A DNA stretch of 64,000 bases from Io17-Chloro-G2 sp034420695 (GCA_034420695.1 DAOULB010000015.1:1-64000), one strand, 5' to 3'. Positions 17,258 through 26,144 are shown, numbered from the stretch's first letter. Translations and numbers: made by a program. The notes: a model not told the origin generated them from the sequence alone.

Positions 17258-17274
17258 ACGTAACATCTTTCACC

Positions 17275-17310
17275 GCTTCAATTGAAGCAGATTCGGGTGC
17301 GACCAATTGG
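17275..17310. promoter_or_regulatory. Paired AATT-centred palindromes
   Basis: A perfect 14-bp palindrome GCTTCAATTGAAGC (17275-17288) and an 8-bp palindrome CCAATTGG (17303-17310), with centres 25 bp apart, lie in the 88-bp gap before the gene at 17346. The arrangement could be an operator, but no matching promoter boxes are clear and the sites are not repeated elsewhere in the window. Confidence 0.3.
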
Positions 17311-17345
17311 ACCACGGAGGATAGTGGGCAGTTGTGGAGGGGGAT

Positions 17346-18350
17346 ATGCCGGAGCCAACCCTTGAACAATGGCTGGACCTGCACCAGGCCTTCCGGGAAT
17401 ACTGCGAAGCCGCTCCTTGGCGATGGTTTGACGACGGCATCACCGTCGCTATCCAACACCCTTCCGAGGACTACAAGGGCTATTGCGTAGTCTTGGGCGG
17501 GGGTGGGATGGAGTACGGGCTGGCGGTGTACAACGGGGACGAAGGGTTGATCTGCTACCTGCGGTCGCTGTCAGGTGAAATAGGCTCCGATACGCCTGAA
17601 ATCCTTGACTCCCTGAACGCACTGTCGGCCATGCTGGCAGACAGAGAGCACCTGAACAAGGCCGACCGGGACGTAATCCGCAGCATAGGTCTCCGGTATC
17701 GGGGGCGGGGAAATTGGCCCATGTTTCGCAGCACCAGACCCGGCTATGCCCCCTGGCCGCTGGAAGCCGATGAAGCCAAGTTCCTGTCCATGGCTTTGCG
17801 TAATGTGACAGAGTTGGCGGGGCAGGCCGACGGCGGTAATTTCCCGGACCCGCCTCACGACGACCTAATCCTTATCCTGACGCGTTCTCTTCGCAACGGA
17901 CAGTGGCATGAGCGGTGGGAGAGCCCCACGGTGCCACCGGCCCCGGTCATTCCGGATTATCCGGATGCCGAACGCCTGCAACAATTGGCGGGCTCAACCG
18001 GCAGGACTTCCGACGAGTGGGAGTTAGGCATCTTCCACCTCTACGCACCGATGAGTGAAGAGAAGGGCGAACGGCCCTATTTCCCGGTTGTGGCGACCAT
18101 TGCTGGGCCGGGTAGCCCGTTGATGCTACCTGAGTGCTTCAATGGACCCAACCCTTCAGCAACCGAACGACAAGAGTTGCTGGTGAAACTGCTTGAAAAA
18201 GCTCCGGCGCTGCCATCCGGGTTCTCCGTCGACTCCCACTATCTGGCCGAATTGGTCGAGCCTGTGACGTCGCCCTTGGGCATCCAAGTCTCGGTGCAGG
18301 AAACGCCGTACATCCGTGACATGCAAGAAGCCTTGTCCAACTTCTTCTAA
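17346..18350 (+). CDS. Uncharacterised protein, DUF7309/DUF6930-like
   Basis: A 334-residue cytoplasmic-looking protein with no signal or membrane segment. Its N-terminal ~110 residues (LHQAFREYCEAAPWRWF, YCVVLGGGGMEYGLAVYNG, GLICYLRSLSG) resemble the DUF7309 pattern, in which a WxWxxD/E-type core is followed by a GLAVYxGxEGL strand. The C-terminal half with VIPDYPDAERLQQLAGS resembles DUF6930. These assignments are from memory of the families and are tentative; no activity is known. I chose ATG 17346 because a strong GGAGGGG lies directly upstream; an in-frame GTG at 17334 would include that SD in the coding sequence. Monocistronic and convergent with the small gene at 18429. Confidence 0.7.
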   Translation: MPEPTLEQWLDLHQAFREYCEAAPWRWFDDGITVAIQHPSEDYKGYCVVLGGGGMEYGLAVYNGDEGLICYLRSLSGEIGSDTPEILDSLNALSAMLADREHLNKADRDVIRSIGLRYRGRGNWPMFRSTRPGYAPWPLEADEAKFLSMALRNVTELAGQADGGNFPDPPHDDLILILTRSLRNGQWHERWESPTVPPAPVIPDYPDAERLQQLAGSTGRTSDEWELGIFHLYAPMSEEKGERPYFPVVATIAGPGSPLMLPECFNGPNPSATERQELLVKLLEKAPALPSGFSVDSHYLAELVEPVTSPLGIQVSVQETPYIRDMQEALSNFF

Positions 18351-18428
18351 CCGCGCAGCGGCCCTTGGCTCCCGTTATCTTTTGGTATTCCATCCACTGA
18401 ACATTGGAGGCAACGGATTGCCTTCGGC

Positions 18429-18722
18429 CTACTGGCCGAACTCATCGTCGTCGCTGAAGACGCCCGTCTCCCGCCCTTGAAAAACGTGTACCACGAACCG
18501 TTCCCTCGTAATGCCCACGGCGTCCAGCAGGTCCTCGTCGATGTTGTCGATAATCTCCTGGATGGAGTCTTGGGTCAGGCTTTCGTCCACCGCCAAGGCA
18601 ACGTGTACCATATCTTCGGCGAAGTGGATGTCCAACCGGCCCACGCTCCGCTCTCCTTCCTGAATGGTGTAGGCCTCGGAGTTGGGCGTTCTCACCTCTC
18701 GCTGGAAGTCAAAGTCGGCCAC
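18429..18722 (-). CDS. Small acidic protein downstream of proA (unknown)
   Basis: A 97-residue acidic protein of unknown family. It has a short beta-rich start (VADFDFQREVRTPNSEAYTI), an ERSVGRLDIHFAEDMVHVALAV strand pair, and an LTQDSIQEIIDNIDEDLLDAVG helix, ending with an acidic tail DDDEFGQ. I chose the GTG at 18722: it has an AGGGAGG Shine-Dalgarno 6 nt upstream and starts after the proA stop (15 bp away). A longer ATG start at 18773 would overlap proA. Position makes it the third gene of a proB-proA operon, though nothing shows a role in proline synthesis. Confidence 0.7.
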   Translation of the reverse strand: MADFDFQREVRTPNSEAYTIQEGERSVGRLDIHFAEDMVHVALAVDESLTQDSIQEIIDNIDEDLLDAVGITRERFVVHVFQGRETGVFSDDDEFGQ

Positions 18723-18736
18723 CGGCTGCCTCCCTG

Positions 18737-20011
18737 CTAGTCCCTGACTTGCCCGCTGCCCATCAACACCCACTTGTAGGACGTCAACTCCCGCAAGCCC
18801 ATGGGCCCGCGGGCGTGAAACTTCTGGGTGCTGATCCCTATTTCCGAGCCCAGTCCGAACTGGCCCCCATCGGTGAACTGGGTGCTGGCGTTGACGTACA
18901 CCGCCGCAGCGTCCACTTCGTCGACAAATCTCTTGGCCGCCGAATAATTTTCGGTGACAATTGCCTCGGAATGCCCGGAGCCGTAGGTCTCGATGTGCTC
19001 CAAGGCTTCATCCAACGAGTCCACTACCTTTACCGCCGCGATCAATGCCAAGAACTCCTTGCCCCAGTCGTCTTCCTCTGCCGGAGTGGCATTCAGGCCC
19101 GGTTGTGGGCCCAGGATGCTCAGTGCCCTGTGGTCGCAGTGCAGTTCCACATTACCTTCGGCGAGTTTGCTCGCGGCGGCGGGCAGGAATTCCGGCGCAA
19201 CGTCGCAGTGCACCAGGAGCGTGTCCAAGGCGTTGCAGATGCTGGGGCGCCGTACCTTGGCGTTAAAGACTATCGAACCTGCCTGCTCCAAGTCGGCCGC
19301 GGCGTCCACGTACGTGTGGCACACCCCTATTCCCCCGGTCACCGATGGCATGGCGGCGCGCTCCTGCACCAGCTTGATTAACCCCGCGCCGCCCCGGGGC
19401 ACCAGCAGGTTGATGTATTCCTTCATCTGCAGCATAGCATCCACCAAGGCGCGGTCCGGGTTGTCCACGTACTGCACCGCGTCGGCGGGAAGCCCAGCTT
19501 CTAGGATGGCCTCCCTGATCAGCCCTGAAAGGGCCACGTTGGAATTGAGGTTCTCGCGGCCGCCGCGCAGGATGCAGGCATTGCCAGATTTCAGGCACAG
19601 CCCGGCTATATCCACGGTGACGTTGGGGCGGCTCTCGTAGATGCTGCCAATAACCCCCAATGGGACCCTGCGCCTGCCGGCCTGTATCCCATTGGGAAGT
19701 GTGGTCATCTCTATCGTCTCGCCCACGGGGTCCGGCAGCGCTGCCACCCGGCGAAGGTCGCCGGCCATCCCGGCTATCCGCTCCGACGTCAGTTGCAACC
19801 TGTCCAGCATCGATTCACTGAGACCTTCCTTCTTGGCCGGCCAGTAGTCCTTCTCGTTCCTCACCAGCAGTTCGTTCTGCTTGGTTTCCAATGCATCGGC
19901 GATGTTGTGCAGCGCCCGGTTCTTGACCGTAGTCGGCGCCCTCGCCAGCTTCCGCGCCGCCGCCGCCGCCGCTCGGCCCATGTCCATCAGTTCCCCAACG
20001 TTGGCTACCAT
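18737..20011 (-). CDS. proA: Gamma-glutamyl phosphate reductase
   Basis: Second step of proline synthesis: NADPH-dependent reduction of glutamyl-5-phosphate to the semialdehyde. Of its 424 residues, seen are the ALDH-fold N-terminus AAAAARKLARAPTTVKN, PLGVIGSIYESRPNVTVD (nucleotide/substrate region), LRGGRENLNSN, and the catalytic Cys in RPSICNALDTLLVH. C-terminal GLGSEIGISTQKFHARGPMG is the family signature. ATG at 20011 has AGGAGCG just upstream. It follows proB by 58 bp on the same strand. Confidence 0.97.
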   Translation of the reverse strand: MVANVGELMDMGRAAAAAARKLARAPTTVKNRALHNIADALETKQNELLVRNEKDYWPAKKEGLSESMLDRLQLTSERIAGMAGDLRRVAALPDPVGETIEMTTLPNGIQAGRRRVPLGVIGSIYESRPNVTVDIAGLCLKSGNACILRGGRENLNSNVALSGLIREAILEAGLPADAVQYVDNPDRALVDAMLQMKEYINLLVPRGGAGLIKLVQERAAMPSVTGGIGVCHTYVDAAADLEQAGSIVFNAKVRRPSICNALDTLLVHCDVAPEFLPAAASKLAEGNVELHCDHRALSILGPQPGLNATPAEEDDWGKEFLALIAAVKVVDSLDEALEHIETYGSGHSEAIVTENYSAAKRFVDEVDAAAVYVNASTQFTDGGQFGLGSEIGISTQKFHARGPMGLRELTSYKWVLMGSGQVRD

Positions 20012-20069
20012 GACGCTCCTGGTTGACGCTCTTTATTCGTTCCTGCTGCAATTCGGGTAGGGAGGGCCG

Positions 20070-21248
20070 TTACAACAACACCAAGTTGTTGCGGTGCACC
20101 ACTTCCTCGCCGTACTGGTATCCCAGGATTGGCTGTATCCTGTCGGAATGGACTCCCCGGATTTGTGATACGTCCGAAGCCTGGTAGTTTGCTATGCCGC
20201 AGGCAATCCGGCGCCCTTCCCCGTCCAGAATATAAACCACGTCCCCCCGGCGGAAGTCCCCGTTGACCGACTTTACTCCCGCGGGCAGCAGGCTGCGGTT
20301 CTGCCGGCCCAAGGCCAGGGCGGCCCCCCGGTCTACCACTAACTGGCCCCGGTGGGTAATGGCGCCCAGCATCCAGCGCTTTCTCGCTTCCAGCTTCCCG
20401 GCGGCCGGGTGGAACAGTGTGCCCTCCGGCCTGCCCGCCGCCGCTTTCAAAACGGCGTCCCGGGACAAGCCGTGGCACATCACCATCACGATGCCGGAAG
20501 AGGTCACCATACGGGCGGCCTGTATCTTGGTGGACATGCCTCCCCGTGCCCAAGGTCTCACGTCCTTGCCCGCCAGCGCCTCGATCTCTTCGTCCACCCT
20601 GCTGACTTCTGGGATCAACTCGGCGTCGGGGTCAACATTGGGGTCCGCGGTGTACAGCCCGGCAATGTCGGTGAGAATCACCAACAGGTCGGCATCGATC
20701 AAGTTGGCAACCAAGGCCGAAAGCCGGTCGTTGTCGCCAAAAACCTCGCCTATCTCATCCACGGCCACCACGTCGTTCTCGTTGAGAATCGGGATCACTC
20801 CCAAATCCAACAGGCCGTGAAGGGTATTGCCCACGTTCAAATATGACTGCCTCTCCGACAGGTCGTTGATTGTCAGGAGTGTCTGCGCCACTTGGTAGCC
20901 ATGCGCGCCAAACAGTTCTTGGTAGTCGTGCATCAAGCGGCTTTGCCCCACGGCAGCCATGACCTGCCGGGAGCGAATGTCGTGGCCCAGCTGTTCCTGC
21001 CCGTTGCCGCCGGGACCCGCCGGTCTGGCCTTCTGCTCCAACACCTCCCGGCCTGCGGCAATCGCCCCGGAGGTAACCAGCAATACCTCGACCCCGTGGT
21101 CCAACAGGCAGCTTATCTGGCGGGCCAAGTCGGCTATCACGTCGCGGTTGAGGCCCCGGGAGCCGGAGCTCCGGGTAAGCACGCCGGTGCCCGCCTTTAC
21201 TACAATGCGGCGGTAAATTGGCTTCAGGAGAGAATCCGTCGGGGTCAT
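20070..21248 (-). CDS. proB: Glutamate 5-kinase with PUA domain
   Basis: First and rate-limiting step of proline synthesis. The 392-residue protein has an amino-acid-kinase domain (VVKAGTGVLTR, VLLVTSGAIAAGREVL, QTLLTINDLSERQSYLN, PILNENDVVAVDE, FGDNDRLSALVANLIDADLLVILTDIAGLY, and GGMSTKIQAARM) and a C-terminal PUA RNA-binding-like domain from ~290 (RGQLVVDRGAALAL, GDVVYILDGEGRRIACGIANY). In E. coli the kinase domain is feedback-inhibited by proline; inhibition here is not testable from sequence. The start is ATG 21248 without an obvious SD. A TGC-TATAAT extended -10 lies ~95 bp upstream. Confidence 0.96.
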   Translation of the reverse strand: MTPTDSLLKPIYRRIVVKAGTGVLTRSSGSRGLNRDVIADLARQISCLLDHGVEVLLVTSGAIAAGREVLEQKARPAGPGGNGQEQLGHDIRSRQVMAAVGQSRLMHDYQELFGAHGYQVAQTLLTINDLSERQSYLNVGNTLHGLLDLGVIPILNENDVVAVDEIGEVFGDNDRLSALVANLIDADLLVILTDIAGLYTADPNVDPDAELIPEVSRVDEEIEALAGKDVRPWARGGMSTKIQAARMVTSSGIVMVMCHGLSRDAVLKAAAGRPEGTLFHPAAGKLEARKRWMLGAITHRGQLVVDRGAALALGRQNRSLLPAGVKSVNGDFRRGDVVYILDGEGRRIACGIANYQASDVSQIRGVHSDRIQPILGYQYGEEVVHRNNLVLL

Positions 21249-21340
21249 GGTGGCTTTAGAAGACCTGCCGGCAACAATAACCGGAGAAGCAAGGCCCGCG
21301 TCCTCCGCAGTGCCTTTAGGGGGTACAGAAGCTCCGTGAA

Positions 21341-21349
21341 ATTATAGCA
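21341..21349 (-). promoter_or_regulatory. Extended -10 promoter candidate for proBA
   Basis: On the minus strand the sequence reads TGC-TATAAT, a perfect -10 with the TGn extension that can compensate for a weak -35. It is placed about 93 bp upstream of the proB ATG. No correctly spaced -35 is seen. Confidence 0.5.
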
Positions 21350-21404
21350 CGGCGCTGTCAGGCTCCTTGCGCCGCAATGGGCCAAACAATACAATGGAAA
21401 CCAA

Positions 21405-21434
21405 GGGGCTGCCGGTAGTGGCAGCCCCCTTTTG
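21405..21434 (+). terminator. GC-rich 9-bp hairpin ahead of mfd
   Basis: A perfect inverted repeat, GGGGCTGCC (21405-21413) / GGCAGCCCC (21420-21428) with a 6-nt loop, is followed on the plus strand by CTTTTGGGGG. It lies between the divergent proB and mfd starts, 72 bp upstream of mfd. The T run is short, so it may be a leader hairpin or attenuator rather than a true terminator. Confidence 0.4.
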
Positions 21435-21505
21435 GGGGTTTGAATTTGGTGGAAGACTCGTTACCTAACCCGGGCAAAATACGTCAGGACGGCGGCAACT
21501 GACCC

Positions 21506-24500
21506 ATGTCATTGGCAGGAATTCTATCAGCAGTCCGGTCCCATCCCGACTTCCGCAGCCACGCGGCCGGGCTGTCTCAAGCCGGTTCTTCCAATTCCGT
21601 AACCGTTCGCCAAGGGGCCAGACCGGCCTATATTGCTTCCCTATGGCAGGAGCTGGGATCCCCCGTCCTGGCGCTGGCGCCCAGGGCAGAAGACGCCCGG
21701 AGGCTTCACGACCAGCTCCTCACCTACCTGGGCGAGGAGTCCCCGGTGCACCTGTTCCCCGAGCCAGCGGTGCTTCCCTTCGAAAGGCTCTCGGTGGACG
21801 CTCACACCAGCAACCAGAGGCTGACCTCCCTGGCCGCATTGAGCCTGTGGCAAGGCGGGCGCAACGGGAACGGCGATGGCGACGGAGATAGCAATGGCGG
21901 CGATGACAGAAAGAACGCTGTCCCGCCGATGATCGTGACCTCCGTGGGAGCCGCCCTGCGGCTGACACTCCCGCCCGCGGTCTTCGGCGCCGGGGACGGT
22001 GTATCCGAGGCAGCCCAATACGGGGCCCGTGTGTCCACAGGACAACGGCTGGACTTGGGCCGGTTGCTGAACAGCTGGGTTGACTTGGGATACAGGAGCG
22101 AACCCCTGGTCGAGTCCCCCGGCAGCTTCAGCCGCAGGGGCGGCATCTTGGACATATTCCCCCCAGGCGCAGAACTCCCCTACCGGATTGACCTCTGGGA
22201 TGATGAGGTTGACACCATACGCACCTTCGATCCCCACTCCCAGCGTTCGGTGGCCGGCGTAGAATCGGTCACACTGATTCCGGCTCGGGAGCAGCTCCCC
22301 GCCTTGACCTGCCGCTCTTCGGTGGAGGATCTGGTCCGCCAATTGGACTTCAGCCGTTGTTCCGGCGAGGTTCGGGAGAGGATTGAGGACGAACTGGTGA
22401 ACCTGTTCTCCCAAGCCAACACGGAGGTCCTTTCCTACTACAACGGGCTGCTGAACCGGCACAGCCTCATGGACTATTTCACGCCCGGAAGCCTCGTGGT
22501 GCTGGAAAGAGCAAACCGGATAGAGGCCGAAGCCCTGGAGGTCGAGGAAAGGTCCCAAAGGATGCGGGAGACCAGGGAGGAGCGCGGGGACCTGCCCGCC
22601 CACTTCCCGCCGCCCTACCTTCCATGGGGCCGCCTGCAGGCAGGCATGGAGGCGCACCGGTCAGTTTCCTTGCAGACTTGGGTCTCGGAAGGCGAAGACA
22701 CCATCTTTCAACCGGCCACTCCTTACTACGGAAGATTGGAGCAACTGGGCAGCGACATCCGGCGTCACCAGAAGGAGGGCAGGGCCGTGGTCGCCGTCAC
22801 CCAGCACGCCCGCCGGGTCGCAGAACTGCTGGAACAGCAGGACGCGGGAGCATCGGTAGCCGATACCATAAATGAGCCCCAATCGCCGGGCCAAGTGACC
22901 ATTGTTCCGGGCTCACTGCCCGAAGGATGGGAGATCAGCCTCGACACCGGTCAGGAACCGGCGAACGGCGCAGGCAGGTCCCTGGTGTTGCTGACCGACG
23001 CTGAACTGTTCGGTTCGGTGAAGGAGCGCCGCTACCGCCGGGCCCGGAGGACAGAAACAGGGCCCGACATCATCCTGTCGGAGCTGGTCCCCGGCTCCTA
23101 CGTAGTGCACATTGACCACGGCGTGGCCCGGTTCGCCGGCACCATCAACATGGCCGACGCCTCCAACGGTACCGATGCCGAGGAGCGGGAATACCTGGTC
23201 CTGGAATACGCTGATAACGACAAGCTGTACGTGCCCACCGATCACTTGGACCGGGTCTCCGCCTACGTCGGCGCCCAAGACCACCCGCCCACCCTCACCA
23301 GGCTGAGCACCGCGGAATGGTCCAGGATCAAGGAGAAGGTGCGGGGCGCCACCAAGGAACTGGCCGAGGAGTTGTTGAAGCTGCACGCCGCCCGGGAGAC
23401 GGCCAGGGGCCACGAGTTCGGTCCTGACACGACCTGGCAGCAGGAACTGGAAGACTCCTTTCCCTTCGAAGAGACGCCGGACCAAGCCCGTGCAATAAAT
23501 GAGGTCAAGGGCGACATGGAGCAAACCAAGCCCATGGACCGCCTCATCTGTGGGGACGTTGGTTACGGCAAGACCGAGGTGGCCCTGAGAGCGGCATTCA
23601 AGACCGTCAGCGACGGCTTCCAAGTTGGCATGCTGGTTCCTACAACTGTCCTGGCCCAGCAGCACTACGCCACTTTCAGCGAGCGCCTCAGTCCATACCC
23701 TATCAGGGTGGAAGTGCTGAGCCGCTTCCGCACCCCCAAGGAGCAGGAGGAGGTGGTCGATGGCCTCAAGGACGGTTCGGTGGACATTGTGATTGGCACC
23801 CACCGGCTGCTCCAGAAGGACATCAGCTTCAAGAGCCTGGGGCTCGCTGTGGTGGACGAAGAACAGCGTTTCGGAGTAGCCCACAAGGAAAAGCTGAAGC
23901 AACTCCGCCGGGAAGTGGACGTGCTGACCCTCAGCGCAACGCCCATTCCCCGGACGCTGAACCAAGCCCTTTCGGGGATGCGGGACCTGAGCACCATGGA
24001 CACTCCCCCGGAGGCCCGCCTGCCGGTAAAGACCTTCGTCTCCGAATACAGCAACGACGTTGTCAAAGAAGCAATCCTCCGGGAACTGGAAAGGAACGGC
24101 CAAGTCTTCTTCCTGCATAACCGGGTCAGGACAATTGCCCAGACCGCCGCGTCCATCTCCGAACTGGTGCCCCAAGCCCGCATCCTGGTGGGTCACGGCC
24201 AGATGCCGGAAGCCGAACTGGAAGACGTGATGATGGCCTTCGCCGCTGGAGAGGCCGACGTCCTGGTATGCACCACCATAATCGAGTCGGGCTTGGACAT
24301 GCCCAACGTCAATACCCTGATCCTGGACCGGGCCGACCGGTTCGGCCTTTCCCAACTCTACCAGCTCAGGGGCCGTGTGGGCCGCGGGGAGCACCGGGCC
24401 TACGCCTACCTGCTGCTGCCCCCGGGACGCCGCATTACCGAGTCTGCAGAGAAGCGCATCCAAGCAATCCTTGAAGCTTCGGACCTGGGTTCGGGGTTCC

Positions 24501-25147
24501 GCATCGCCATGCGTGACTTGGAAATAAGGGGCGCCGGGAACCTGCTGGGGGCTGCCCAGAGCGGTCATATCCACGATGTGGGCCTGGAACTGTACAGCCA
24601 GTTGCTCCGCCAAGCCGTCGAGGAGGCCAAGAGGGGAGAGGAGCCCGGTGCGTCACTTGCCGACACTCAAGAAGCCGGAATGCCTCGCCTGGAACTTCCT
24701 GTGCCGGCGCAGATTCCCGAGAGCTACGTCGAGCACCTTCCCACCCGGCTGGCCGTGTACCAGAGGGTTGCCAGGGTCAAAGACCGCCGCGGAGTTGAGG
24801 AGCTGCGGGACGAACTGCGGGACCGTTTCGGCCCCCTGCCTGACGAGACCGAAAGCCTGCTCCAACTGGCCGGCCTGCGTGCCCTGGCCGCCTCGGTGGG
24901 AATCCAGTCCGTAGTCCATGGCCGGGACACCATCGACTTGACCCTGGCGATCCCGGTGGGAGGCGCCAGGATACCTTTGGAGAAGGCCCTGGGACCCGCT
25001 GCCAGGGTGGGGCACCAGCAGATTCACCTGTCGGTGCGCCAGTTGGGAGAGCAGTGGCTGGACCGTTTGACAAGGGTTATGGAACGGTTGCAGGTATTCC
25101 AGGAAGGACTGAAAACGCTGTCCATTCCCCAAGGGGCGGCGCGCTGA
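21506..25147 (+). CDS. mfd: Transcription-repair coupling factor
   Basis: Mfd removes RNA polymerase stalled at DNA lesions and recruits UvrA. The 1213-residue protein has a UvrB-homology region at ~1-330 (RRGGILDIFPPGAELPYRIDLW); the RNAP-interacting CarD-like domain around 520-600 (ELVPGSYVVHIDHGVARF, LVLEYADNDKLYVPTDHLDRV); SF2 helicase motifs GDVGYGKTEVALRAAF (~683) and VVDEEQRFGVAHKEK (~782); TRG motif LYQLRGRVGRGEHRAYAYL; and a C-terminal D7 domain. An unusual Gly/Asn/Asp-rich insertion (GRNGNGDGDGDSNGG, ~117-133) interrupts the UvrB-like region and is probably a disordered loop. The start ATG 21506 gives normal family length. Confidence 0.97.
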   Translation: MSLAGILSAVRSHPDFRSHAAGLSQAGSSNSVTVRQGARPAYIASLWQELGSPVLALAPRAEDARRLHDQLLTYLGEESPVHLFPEPAVLPFERLSVDAHTSNQRLTSLAALSLWQGGRNGNGDGDGDSNGGDDRKNAVPPMIVTSVGAALRLTLPPAVFGAGDGVSEAAQYGARVSTGQRLDLGRLLNSWVDLGYRSEPLVESPGSFSRRGGILDIFPPGAELPYRIDLWDDEVDTIRTFDPHSQRSVAGVESVTLIPAREQLPALTCRSSVEDLVRQLDFSRCSGEVRERIEDELVNLFSQANTEVLSYYNGLLNRHSLMDYFTPGSLVVLERANRIEAEALEVEERSQRMRETREERGDLPAHFPPPYLPWGRLQAGMEAHRSVSLQTWVSEGEDTIFQPATPYYGRLEQLGSDIRRHQKEGRAVVAVTQHARRVAELLEQQDAGASVADTINEPQSPGQVTIVPGSLPEGWEISLDTGQEPANGAGRSLVLLTDAELFGSVKERRYRRARRTETGPDIILSELVPGSYVVHIDHGVARFAGTINMADASNGTDAEEREYLVLEYADNDKLYVPTDHLDRVSAYVGAQDHPPTLTRLSTAEWSRIKEKVRGATKELAEELLKLHAARETARGHEFGPDTTWQQELEDSFPFEETPDQARAINEVKGDMEQTKPMDRLICGDVGYGKTEVALRAAFKTVSDGFQVGMLVPTTVLAQQHYATFSERLSPYPIRVEVLSRFRTPKEQEEVVDGLKDGSVDIVIGTHRLLQKDISFKSLGLAVVDEEQRFGVAHKEKLKQLRREVDVLTLSATPIPRTLNQALSGMRDLSTMDTPPEARLPVKTFVSEYSNDVVKEAILRELERNGQVFFLHNRVRTIAQTAASISELVPQARILVGHGQMPEAELEDVMMAFAAGEADVLVCTTIIESGLDMPNVNTLILDRADRFGLSQLYQLRGRVGRGEHRAYAYLLLPPGRRITESAEKRIQAILEASDLGSGFRIAMRDLEIRGAGNLLGAAQSGHIHDVGLELYSQLLRQAVEEAKRGEEPGASLADTQEAGMPRLELPVPAQIPESYVEHLPTRLAVYQRVARVKDRRGVEELRDELRDRFGPLPDETESLLQLAGLRALAASVGIQSVVHGRDTIDLTLAIPVGGARIPLEKALGPAARVGHQQIHLSVRQLGEQWLDRLTRVMERLQVFQEGLKTLSIPQGAAR

Positions 25148-25353
25148 CACTCCCGCAAACCCATCTGCTCAACACGCGCGGCTTGGCGCTTGCGCATCAC
25201 GGCTACGGCCCTCACCCCCGGTGAGCCGGCAACTCCAGCCAACGGACTAATCGGTTACGCCCATCCCAAAACGAAGTAGAGACGTATATTCTGAGAACAA
25301 GGCCTATTCCTTCATGTGGCACAGCCCTTCCCTAACCCCTCGGAGGACAAGAC

Positions 25354-25965
25354 ATGCCCCTGATCTTCTCCGGCCTCAACAGCAACCTCGACGCCTTCTG
25401 CCGAAAGACTGGACGCGTTTGGCAGGCGCCGGTGTTGGTTCTCTCCATCTTTCTCCTGGCGGGGTTCCTGGCCTGCGGAGGAGACTCACCGGCCCCCGGC
25501 GGCGGGACGGAAAGCGCCGATACGGCCCCCGACTTTGCCTTCACCCTGCTGCGGGGCAGCGAAGCCTTGGGAGCCACCGAACTGAATTTCAGCGACCTTC
25601 AAGGCAAGCCCGTAGTGCTCAACTTCTGGGCAGGCCTGTGCCCGCCCTGCCGTGCCGAAATGCCGGACCTGCAGGAATTTCACGACGAACGCAAGGCCGA
25701 AGTGACCCTGCTGGGGGTGGACATCGGCCAGTTCATGGGGCTGGGCACGCTGGAAGACGCCGAGGCCCTGCTGCATGACCTGGACATCACCTACCCGGCA
25801 GGCTTCACCAACGACGAGACCGTGGTCCAAGGATTCAAGGTGCTGGGGATGCCGACAACGGTGTTCATCAACCCGGACGGCTCAATATTCAACAAGTGGA
25901 CCGGCGCGTTGAACCGGGAAACCTTGGACGAACAAGTAGATAAATTGATGGAACAGCAGAAATAG
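25354..25965 (+). CDS. TlpA/ResA-like thioredoxin-fold lipoprotein
   Basis: A 203-residue exported thiol-disulfide protein. After a basic N-terminus there is a hydrophobic segment (~26-40) ending in a lipobox-like FLAC with C41 as probable lipidation site, then a Gly/Pro/Ser linker, then an AhpC/TSA-redoxin domain. Seen: PVVLNFWAGLCPPCRAEMPDLQ with the C96-P-P-C99 active site, VTLLGVDIGQ, and the cis-Pro strand LGMPTTVFINPDG. Probable role: reducing disulfides outside the membrane, for instance during cytochrome c maturation; no ccm genes are adjacent to support this. The start ATG has GGAGGACAAG upstream. The stop is followed 3 bp later by a long inverted-repeat element. Confidence 0.9.
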   Translation: MPLIFSGLNSNLDAFCRKTGRVWQAPVLVLSIFLLAGFLACGGDSPAPGGGTESADTAPDFAFTLLRGSEALGATELNFSDLQGKPVVLNFWAGLCPPCRAEMPDLQEFHDERKAEVTLLGVDIGQFMGLGTLEDAEALLHDLDITYPAGFTNDETVVQGFKVLGMPTTVFINPDGSIFNKWTGALNRETLDEQVDKLMEQQK

Positions 25966-25968
25966 GGG

Positions 25969-26101
25969 AGGGCCTTTTCATTGTCCCCGCAGGACAGCCG
26001 ATGGGGCCGCCGATGTGGGACGCGTCTCGATGATTATGGTAGGGGCGACCCACGTGTTGCCCGGTGGCTCGGCTATCGCCCACTTACAATGAAAAGGCCC
26101 T
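25969..26101. repeat. 133-bp inverted-repeat element (MITE-like)
   Basis: A perfect 16-bp inverted repeat, AGGGCCTTTTCATTGT (25969-25984) and its reverse complement (26086-26101), encloses a 101-bp core. The core contains a GTAGGGGCG-type REP-like palindrome (26039-26062). No ORF spans it. No obvious target-site duplication is seen, so mobility is only suggested by the terminal symmetry. Confidence 0.6.
26039..26062 (+). repeat. REP-like palindromic repeat, copy 1
   Basis: GTAGGGGCGACCCACGTG followed by TTGCCC: GGGGC/TTGCCC-flanked imperfect palindrome. Related copies lie in inverted pairing at 36979-37045, giving a small extragenic repeat family in this window. Confidence 0.55.
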
Positions 26102-26144
26102 GAGAAGTAGGCCTGAGCGCTCCGCGGGGAAGTCACAGTTGGCG

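Noticed and set aside
20012..20069. Attenuator or riboswitch between proB and proA
   Set aside because: Only 58 bp with no stable inverted repeat; simple operon spacing.
22913..24613. 566-aa open frame antisense to mfd
   Set aside because: Lies entirely across the Mfd RNAP-binding and helicase domains; residue composition (His/Gly/Val-rich, no motifs) is typical of shadow frames.
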